Assembly (NCBI GenBank): GCA_964537685.1
Contig: CAZICM010000118.1
Location: forward strand, 1 to 6,567
Source: CAZICM01 sp964537685
GTDB taxonomy: Bacteria; Myxococcota_A; Polyangia; Polyangiales; Polyangiaceae
Reading direction: 5' to 3'
DNA length: 6,567 nt
The position numbers were made by a program, and so were the translations under genes. A model generated the notes under the pieces. That model ran no database searches, was not told where the DNA came from, and saw only the letters and a program-made list of their open reading frames with translations. Below are positions 1 through 4,388 of this stretch, piece by piece. Positions within the stretch are counted from its first letter, which is position 1. Each line of letters begins with the position of its first letter.

Positions 1-1277
1 CCGATGACGAGAGGCGCGAGATGCGCGACGAGCCATTTACGCCCCAGGTGCTGCCACCGCTGCGCGATGCCGACGATATTTTCGCGGTGATCCGCGAGCG
101 CGACGTGCTGCTTCATCATCCTTACGATTCGTTTGATCCGGTGGTTGAGCTGGTGTCGCGCGCGGCGGACGATCCAAACGTATTTGCGATCAAACAGACT
201 TTGTACCGCGCGGGAGGCGATTCGCCGATTGTCAAGGCATTGGCTAGAGCCGCGGAAAACGGCAAGCAAGTAACGGCGATTGTGGAGCTCAAGGCCCGCT
301 TTGACGAAGCCAGCAATATCCAGTGGGCGCGCACGCTGGAGCAGAGCGGTGTGCAGGTGATCTACGGGTTATTGGGCTTGAAAACGCACGCCAAAGCCAT
401 GCTGGTCGTACGGCGCGAGCAGGACAGGCTGCGCCGCTACGTGCATCTTTCAACGGGCAACTACAATCAGCACACGGCGCGCGTCTATTCCGATCTGAGC
501 CTTTTAACGGCCAACCGGGAGATCGGTGAGGATGTGACTTCGCTCTTTAATTTGCTGACGGGCTATAGCGCGCCGCCGAAGTGGAACCGCCTTGTTGTGG
601 CGCCGCTGGGGCTGCACGAGGCTATTTTGGGGCTGATCGCCCGCGAGACGGCTCACGCCAAAGCGGGACGGAAAGCCGAAATCGTCGCGCAAATGAACTC
701 GCTTGTGGATGTGGACGTAATCGACGCGCTGTACACGGCGTCTCAGGCGGGTGTGGATATCCGGCTGTGTGTGCGCGGTATTTGCTGCCTCAAGCCTGGG
801 ATTGCCGGTCTTTCAGAGCGCATCACGGTGAGGGCGATTATCGATCGTTTCCTCGAGCACGCGCGCGTGTTCCGTTTTGCAAACGGCGGCAGCGAAGAAG
901 TCTTCATCTCGAGTGCAGACTGGATGCCGCGGAATTTTCATCAGCGCGTGGAAGTGCTTGTGCCTATTTTGGATGCGCAGATTCGTGAGCGGGCCGTTGA
1001 TATCGTGAACATTCTGATGGCGGACAGCAGCAAGACCTGGGAGCTCTTGCCGGATGGCAGTTATCAGCGGGCGGTGCCGCATAATTCGGCTGTGCCGGTG
1101 CGGGCGCAGCAGCGTTTGATCGAGCTTGCCCGGGGCCGCGTAAAAGGCGATTCGCTGTCGCGGGGCGGCCGTTTTCATGTGCTTCATCACATGACAGAGA
1201 GCCGCGGGGAAGGTGAGCGGCGAATTAAGGGCAAGAAGAAAAAGGAGCTGAAGGAGCTAAAGCCGGGTCAGCCGTAG
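1..1277 (+). CDS. ppk: Polyphosphate kinase 1 (PPK1), 5'-truncated, C-terminal catalytic part
   Basis: PPK1 reversibly transfers the gamma phosphate of ATP onto inorganic polyphosphate chains through a phosphohistidine. The reading frame is open from base 3 through the left edge, so the first ATG at 21 is internal; about 300 N-terminal residues (N and head domains) are missing. The two C-terminal phospholipase-D-like catalytic domains are present. Residues aligning without gaps to the E. coli active site are visible: Arg in LYR (207-209, R375), Arg in KARFDE (297-299, R405), the phosphorylated His in KTHAK (387-389, H435), His in YVHLSTGNY (444-446, H454) and His in FLEHARV (858-860, H592). 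The sequence runs about 42 residues past the E. coli end, finishing in a basic KGKKKKELKELK tail. The stop is one base from the stop of the convergent gene at 1279. The family call is essentially certain; the tail function is unknown. Confidence 0.97.
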   Translation, partial: DDERREMRDEPFTPQVLPPLRDADDIFAVIRERDVLLHHPYDSFDPVVELVSRAADDPNVFAIKQTLYRAGGDSPIVKALARAAENGKQVTAIVELKARFDEASNIQWARTLEQSGVQVIYGLLGLKTHAKAMLVVRREQDRLRRYVHLSTGNYNQHTARVYSDLSLLTANREIGEDVTSLFNLLTGYSAPPKWNRLVVAPLGLHEAILGLIARETAHAKAGRKAEIVAQMNSLVDVDVIDALYTASQAGVDIRLCVRGICCLKPGIAGLSERITVRAIIDRFLEHARVFRFANGGSEEVFISSADWMPRNFHQRVEVLVPILDAQIRERAVDIVNILMADSSKTWELLPDGSYQRAVPHNSAVPVRAQQRLIELARGRVKGDSLSRGGRFHVLHHMTESRGEGERRIKGKKKKELKELKPGQP

Positions 1278-1278
1278 A

Positions 1279-2106
1279 TTAGAACGAGACTTGAATTCCC
1301 GCCGATCCCGGGCCGATTTTCAGTGTTGCCTGCGCGGGAGGCGGGCTTGGTTCAGAGGGCTTCTTTTCGGGGTTCTCGCCGTCTTTTAGGGGAACGCGCT
1401 TTGCTCCGATAACCCAGAGTGGAATGCCCCCTGCGACGAAGACTCCGCCGACGATCATCAGAACGCCGCCTGCGACTTGAAGATCTTCGTCATCGCGTGT
1501 TCCGCATTGAAATCCGCCGTCGCAATAGATGTCGATGCGGTTGTTGGCCGTGGCAAACGAAGCCAGTCCAGAAAGCACGCCAACGATGCCCAGAGACGTC
1601 ATCGCGATGCCGATGCCCATCATGGCGGGATTGGCTCGTTTTGTAGGCGGAGGCGGAGGTGGAGGCGGTGCAGGCGTCTCCGTTGAATAGGGTGCTCCGT
1701 AGTACGGGTAGGGATAATAGTAAGGGCCGTAAGGTCCGTAGCCGGGAGGCGGTGCAGCGCTTCCACTCGCCGCGGGGCCAGAAACTGGAGGCGGAGGGGG
1801 AGGAGGAAGCGCCGCTGTCGTTGCCGGAGGCGGAGGAACCGCGCTCGCTGAGCCAGGCGGCGGTAAAGGCGGTGGTGGTGCAGGCATGGCCGCGCTGGCT
1901 GTTGCCGATGCTGTGGGCGGCGCGGAAACGGGCTGTTGAGCACTTGCATGATCGGCCGCAAGAAAGCCGCAAATACCGCACGAGAGCGCCACAACAACAG
2001 CCGCAGCAGGCGTCTTTTTGTCCTGCGCGCGCAAACGCAGGCGGCGAGTGTTCCCGCTCAAGCAAGAGAGATGCGATGAAGTCTTCGAGAAAAGCGAACC
2101 TGACAT
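1279..2106 (-). CDS. Exported proline-rich protein with C-terminal two-helix hairpin, function unknown
   Basis: I cannot assign a function. The 275-residue product starts with a basic stretch (RRLRLR, residues 21-26) and a hydrophobic core (about 32-51) ending in ASA-QQ, a plausible signal-peptidase site after residue 56. Residues 57-158 are dominated by proline runs (up to eight) and a Tyr/Pro/Gly patch (about 122-140). Two hydrophobic glycine-rich segments follow (about 161-184 and 211-234), separated by a loop with two cysteines (195, 201) and acidic residues. A second Pro-rich linker leads to a C-terminal strand ending in Phe (GIQVSF). Such poly-Pro exported proteins are common in myxobacteria as I remember them. 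The start is supported by AAAGGA (2116-2121, minus strand) nine bases before the ATG. It lies 42 bases after the gene at 2149-2877 and is probably co-transcribed with it. It could be an envelope linker spanning the cell wall; this is inference. Confidence 0.85.
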   Translation of the reverse strand: MSGSLFSKTSSHLSCLSGNTRRLRLRAQDKKTPAAAVVVALSCGICGFLAADHASAQQPVSAPPTASATASAAMPAPPPPLPPPGSASAVPPPPATTAALPPPPPPPVSGPAASGSAAPPPGYGPYGPYYYPYPYYGAPYSTETPAPPPPPPPPTKRANPAMMGIGIAMTSLGIVGVLSGLASFATANNRIDIYCDGGFQCGTRDDEDLQVAGGVLMIVGGVFVAGGIPLWVIGAKRVPLKDGENPEKKPSEPSPPPAQATLKIGPGSAGIQVSF

Positions 2107-2148
2107 CGTGAAATATCCTTTGCCACGTAGCTTAAATGAGTCGCAGGC

Positions 2149-2877
2149 TCAGTTGTACGGATCCTCCGTTACGATTTTTGGAGCTCCGAGCTTCGGCTTC
2201 TTGGGTGTTTTGGGAGCTGCCGAGGCGGAAGGAGCGGCGGAGGCCGATGGCGCGCTGCTGGGGGAAGCCGGCGGGGATGAAGCGCTTGCCGCTGCGGAGG
2301 CTGAAGGCGCGGCTTCGGTCGCTGGAACGGGAGGCGCGGCGCTCGGGGCTTCATTCGCGGGGGCGGCCGTGCCGTTTGAAGGAGCATCGCCCGCATGTTC
2401 TACAGGGGCCGGCGGAGGCGCTTCTTGTTTGGTCGGTGCGGGCGGAGCCTGTTGGGATTCGGCCTTAATCTCGTCCTTTGGGCGCTTACTCCATTCACCT
2501 AGTTTCGGGCCTAGATAAGAAACAAGTCCTGCTCCGATGACCAGCGCGGAAAGCACCGCGGCGATATGAGGCTTGCGCGTTTTTTTATCGCTGCCTGCCG
2601 GCGCGGAAACTTCTTGTTTTGAAGCAGAGGAAGAGACAGCCGCGGATGCAGAACCAGCCGCGCTCTTCGAAACAGACCGGGCGGGCTGAGAACTACGAGG
2701 GCGGTCATCCCCCTTGCTGATGGCCGCTGATGCCGCTTGAGGTTTCGCGGCTTCTACAGCAGCCTCTTTTGTGGAAGTACCTTGCTTTTGCGCCTGCGGA
2801 CGCAGGGCGCGCACGGGACTCTTGAGCGCCTTTTGACGGAGCTCCTTGCGTTCTGCGCGGGAGAGCTTCTTGCTCAC
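2149..2877 (-). CDS. Single-pass low-complexity Ala/Pro/Ser-rich membrane protein, function unknown
   Basis: Function is not recognised. From the GTG at 2877 the product has 242 residues. A basic N-terminal region (SKKLSRAERKELRQKALKS) and a low-complexity Ser/Ala/Lys stretch run to about residue 103; one hydrophobic segment follows (about 104-124, starting at HIAAVLSALVIGAG). The rest is an Ala/Pro/Ser-rich region with repeated PSASAA units and a more ordered end, KLGAPKIVTEDPYN. By the positive-inside rule the N-terminus is cytoplasmic and the Pro-rich part periplasmic. This resembles the anchor-plus-spacer layout of TonB, but no TonB C-terminal domain is seen. A TTG at 2886 would add three residues, but a GAGAG at 2887-2891 touches it, whereas the same GAGAG lies nine bases before the GTG; I therefore chose the GTG. 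The gene is divergent from rpsL and probably leads a two-gene unit with 1279-2106. Confidence 0.8.
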   Translation of the reverse strand: MSKKLSRAERKELRQKALKSPVRALRPQAQKQGTSTKEAAVEAAKPQAASAAISKGDDRPRSSQPARSVSKSAAGSASAAVSSSASKQEVSAPAGSDKKTRKPHIAAVLSALVIGAGLVSYLGPKLGEWSKRPKDEIKAESQQAPPAPTKQEAPPPAPVEHAGDAPSNGTAAPANEAPSAAPPVPATEAAPSASAAASASSPPASPSSAPSASAAPSASAAPKTPKKPKLGAPKIVTEDPYN

Positions 2878-2886
2878 GGAAACCAA

Positions 2887-2891
2887 CTCTC
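2887..2891 (-). promoter_or_regulatory. Ribosome binding site deciding the GTG start at 2877
   Basis: On the minus strand GAGAG is nine bases upstream of GTG (2877-2875), normal Shine-Dalgarno spacing, but directly adjacent to the longer TTG start at 2886. This favours the shorter protein beginning MSKKLSR. Confidence 0.55.
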
Positions 2892-3067
2892 AATCATGTT
2901 TGGCCGCAACGGGACGGGTGACGAAACACAGATCGGCAGTTTCGCTGGGTCTGCCTCCGCTCGGCTGATGTGGGCCATAACCTTTGAAATCCAAGGGAAC
3001 GCTATAACGCCTTGCCCAACTCCGTAAAGCTTTCGACCACGCTCTCGGACGTAGTTCGAATGCCATC

Positions 3068-3095
3068 TTGACACACCACCACTTCTGAGTATCTT
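3068..3095 (+). promoter_or_regulatory. Predicted sigma70-type promoter of the rpsL (str) operon
   Basis: A perfect -35 hexamer TTGACA (3068-3073) is followed after 16 bases by TATCTT (3090-3095), which matches four of six bases of the -10 consensus. Transcription would start near 3102, leaving a leader of about 30 bases before rpsL. The -35 match and the location are the main support; the -10 is mediocre. Confidence 0.5.
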
Positions 3096-3132
3096 CCGCG
3101 TCCCCATCCTTACCGGTGGATCCGTACGAAAC

Positions 3133-3531
3133 ATGCCGACTATTAATCAGCTCATTCGCTTCGGCCGGGAAGCGGCCCGTTACAAGACGGCCTCACCGGC
3201 GCTAAAATCGTGCCCTCAACGCCGCGGTGTATGCGTGCGCGTCTACACGACGACACCCAAGAAGCCCAACTCGGCGCTTCGCAAAGTGTGCCGTGTCCGC
3301 CTCACCAACGGAATGGAAGTCACCAGTTACATTCCCGGCGAGGGCCACAACCTTCAAGAGCACTCGGTGGTGCTCATTCGCGGAGGCCGCGTCAAGGATT
3401 TGCCCGGTGTCCGCTATCACGTGGTACGCGGCACCTTGGACGCGTCCGGTGCTTCAGGCCCGAGCTCGACCAACAAAGCGAACCGCAATCGCAAGCGTTC
3501 GAAGTACGGCGTCAAGCGGCCGAAGTCATAG
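3133..3531 (+). CDS. rpsL: 30S ribosomal protein S12
   Basis: S12 lies at the decoding centre of the 30S subunit and influences translational accuracy. The hallmark stretches TTTPKKPNSALRK (residues 39-51), EGHNLQEHSVV (70-80) and GGRVKDLPGVRYH (84-96) are intact. Numbering matches E. coli through this region. Lys43 (K42 of the mature protein) and Lys88, common sites of streptomycin-resistance changes, are both wild type, and Asp89, the beta-methylthiolated residue in E. coli, is present. The protein has 132 residues against 124 in E. coli; the eight extra lie between LDASG and the terminal SKYGVKRPK block, giving a basic Ser/Asn/Arg segment (about 107-123). The ATG at 3133 fits the conserved MPTINQLIR start; the nearest Shine-Dalgarno-like element, GGTGGA (3115-3120), is weak and rather distant. 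It is the first gene of the str operon, 23 bases before rpsG. Confidence 0.99.
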   Translation: MPTINQLIRFGREAARYKTASPALKSCPQRRGVCVRVYTTTPKKPNSALRKVCRVRLTNGMEVTSYIPGEGHNLQEHSVVLIRGGRVKDLPGVRYHVVRGTLDASGASGPSSTNKANRNRKRSKYGVKRPKS

Positions 3532-3554
3532 TCGTAAAGGGATAAAGGAATACC

Positions 3555-4025
3555 ATGCCCCGTCGTCGTGAAGTCCCCAAGCGGAAGATCATTCCCGACC
3601 CGAAGTTCAAGGACAAGCTCGTCGCGAAGTTTACAAATTCCCTCATGTACGCCGGCAAAAAGTCGACGGCTGAAGGCATCTTGTATGGCGCGTTCGACAT
3701 CATCCGCGATCGCTTCAAGGAAGAACCGATTGAGGTGTTCCGGAAGGCGCTCGACAACGTAAAGCCCAAGCTGGAAGTCAAGAGCCGGCGCGTTGGCGGT
3801 GCGACCTATCAGGTTCCCGTCGAAGTCCGCCCGGAGCGGCGTGTTGCATTGGCGATGCGCTGGCTGGTTCTCTACTCGCGTTCGCGCGGGGAGAAGACGA
3901 TGCGTGAAAGGCTTGCTTCAGAGCTGATCGATGCCGCGCAAAACCGCGGCAACGCAGTGAAGAAGAAGGACGACACGCACAAGATGGCCGAAGCCAATAA
4001 AGCCTTTGCTCATTACCGCTGGTAG
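3555..4025 (+). CDS. rpsG: 30S ribosomal protein S7
   Basis: S7 is the primary assembly protein of the 30S head; it binds the 3' major domain of 16S rRNA and lies near the E site. At 156 residues it has the usual bacterial length, starting MPRRR and ending AFAHYRW, without the extra tail of the E. coli K-12 form. Recognisable conserved blocks are KIIPDPKF (11-18), AGKKSTAEGILYGA, VKSRRVGGATYQVPVEVRPERR in the middle, and the C-terminal KKKDDTHKMAEANKAFAHYRW. The ATG at 3555 is preceded by AAAGGA (3544-3549) five bases upstream. The rpsL-rpsG gap is only 23 bases, too short for the roughly 100-base structured S7 operator found there in E. coli. The 363 bases downstream, before fusA, are unusually long and structured. 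Confidence 0.99.
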   Translation: MPRRREVPKRKIIPDPKFKDKLVAKFTNSLMYAGKKSTAEGILYGAFDIIRDRFKEEPIEVFRKALDNVKPKLEVKSRRVGGATYQVPVEVRPERRVALAMRWLVLYSRSRGEKTMRERLASELIDAAQNRGNAVKKKDDTHKMAEANKAFAHYRW

Positions 4026-4100
4026 TCGCGGGTTCTTAGGGAGAAGCAGAAGACGAGATGAGCGGCACGACATAAGGATCGGGTTACTGGACAGCGCCTG

Positions 4101-4154
4101 CGTCACGTCATGAGACACATGACAATAAATCATGTGAAAAGACGTAAAATGACG
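4101..4154 (+). repeat. Extended inverted repeat (hairpin A) with an alternative fold
   Basis: Three nested complementary pairs line up: CGTCA (4101-4105) with TGACG (4150-4154), CGTC (4106-4109) with GACG (4141-4144), and CACATGA (4116-4122) with TCATGTG (4130-4136) around the loop CAATAAA. A competing small hairpin pairs GTCATG (4107-4112) with CATGAC (4118-4123); it shares bases with the larger fold, so the two exclude each other. There is no T run downstream, so it is not a simple terminator. Confidence 0.5.
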
Positions 4155-4167
4155 CGGCATCGGAAAA

Positions 4168-4197
4168 TGATCGGATGCGGCAATGCCGCAGCGATCA
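4168..4197 (+). repeat. Compact stem-loop (hairpin B)
   Basis: TGATCG (4168-4173) pairs with CGATCA (4192-4197), and TGCGGC (4176-4181) with GCCGCA (4185-4190), closing a three-base loop. Only a small 2/1 internal loop interrupts the 12 base pairs. It has no T run after it. It could be part of an RNA leader fold or a palindromic protein-binding site. Confidence 0.55.
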
Positions 4198-4212
4198 GCT
4201 AGCCGTACCCCG

Positions 4213-4275
4213 ACACCCTCTCCAGGTTCACACGCTCGCCAAATCGAGGCGAAGCAGGGCTGGAGAGGGTGTTTT
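4213..4275 (+). terminator. Terminator- or attenuator-like hairpin upstream of fusA
   Basis: ACACCCTCTCCAG (4213-4225) is perfectly complementary to CTGGAGAGGGTGT (4260-4272), 13 base pairs, followed directly by a T run (4272-4275) and TTGC. The 34-base interior can form its own stem, GCTCGCC (4234-4240) with GGCGA-AGC (4248-4255, one bulged A), so the whole could fold as a long two-part hairpin. The position, between two genes normally transcribed together, suggests partial termination or attenuation. The T run is only four bases, so efficiency may be modest. Confidence 0.55.
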
Positions 4276-4310
4276 GCATCCTGCGCTGTAACTCGTTTTG
4301 AAGTGCCCAC

Positions 4311-4332
4311 ATCGCGCTTAAATCGCGCTTAA
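4311..4332 (+). repeat. Perfect 11-bp tandem duplication upstream of fusA
   Basis: ATCGCGCTTAA occurs twice head to tail (4311-4321, 4322-4332), ending 56 bases before the fusA start codon. The 11-bp period is close to one helical turn, so two protein molecules could bind the same DNA face; alternatively it is a simple slippage duplication. Confidence 0.75.
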
Positions 4333-4373
4333 ACAGACGGCATCAGCGAATCGAATGAAGTGAGAGAAGGGAA

Positions 4374-4380
4374 GAGGAGA
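4374..4380 (+). promoter_or_regulatory. Strong ribosome binding site deciding the GTG start of fusA
   Basis: The purine-rich GAGGAGA places AGGAG (4375-4379) nine bases before the GTG at 4389. With the conserved EF-G N-terminus right after that GTG, this fixes a non-ATG start. Confidence 0.85.
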
Positions 4381-4388
4381 ACTTAAAA

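Larger units (their letters stand above)
2878..3132. other. Divergent intergenic region between the minus-strand membrane protein gene and rpsL
   Basis: This 255-base stretch separates two divergently transcribed genes and must hold a promoter for each, unless the minus-strand gene is served from elsewhere. The rpsL side has a good TTGACA/TATCTT pair (3068-3095). For the minus strand I see only a weak candidate, TTTACG and TATAGC separated by 16 bases, around 3001-3028. No strong hairpin, tRNA or credible small gene was found here. Confidence 0.5.
4026..4388 (+). other. Long structured spacer between rpsG and fusA
   Basis: No credible gene is seen in these 363 bases. Reading downstream there is an extended inverted repeat (4101-4154), a compact hairpin (4168-4197), a terminator-like hairpin with T run (4213-4275), a perfect 11-bp tandem repeat (4311-4332) and the fusA ribosome binding site (4374-4380). 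The first ~75 bases (4026-4100) show nothing distinctive. I found no convincing -35/-10 pair; TAAAAT at 4145-4150 is the best -10-like hexamer, but it has no well-spaced -35. The spacer may split the operon into rpsL-rpsG and fusA-tuf units or act as an attenuating leader for the elongation factors. Confidence 0.7.

Noticed and set aside
1490..2065. 191-codon alternative minus-strand frame, and plus-strand frames at 1659-2111 and 2018-2518
   Set aside because: They overlap the two Pro/Ala-rich genes; the signal peptide, membrane segments and placed ribosome binding sites all belong to the chosen frames. The alternatives are Arg- or Ala-rich shadows of the same repeats.
2161..2320. Repeated GC-rich triplet-like DNA as a possible CRISPR or satellite array
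   Set aside because: It is the coding sequence of PSASAA-type Ala/Ser/Pro repeats in frame; there are no uniform repeats with unique spacers.
2984..3008. TTGAAA (2984-2989) and TATAAC (3003-3008) as a second rpsL promoter
   Set aside because: The spacer is only 13 bases, too short for a sigma70 promoter; the pair at 3068-3095 is better spaced.
3922..4200. Nine-base perfect (14 of 16 overall) complementarity between the rpsG 3' region (3922-3937) and the spacer (4185-4200)
   Set aside because: Long-range pairing is possible, but a nine-base match over this many position pairs is about what chance allows, and the spacer arm already pairs better locally in hairpin B.
3918..4310. Minus-strand open frame of 130 codons covering the rpsG 3' end and part of the spacer
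   Set aside because: It overlaps rpsG, begins with GTG without a clear ribosome binding site, runs through the terminator-like hairpin and resembles no protein family I know.
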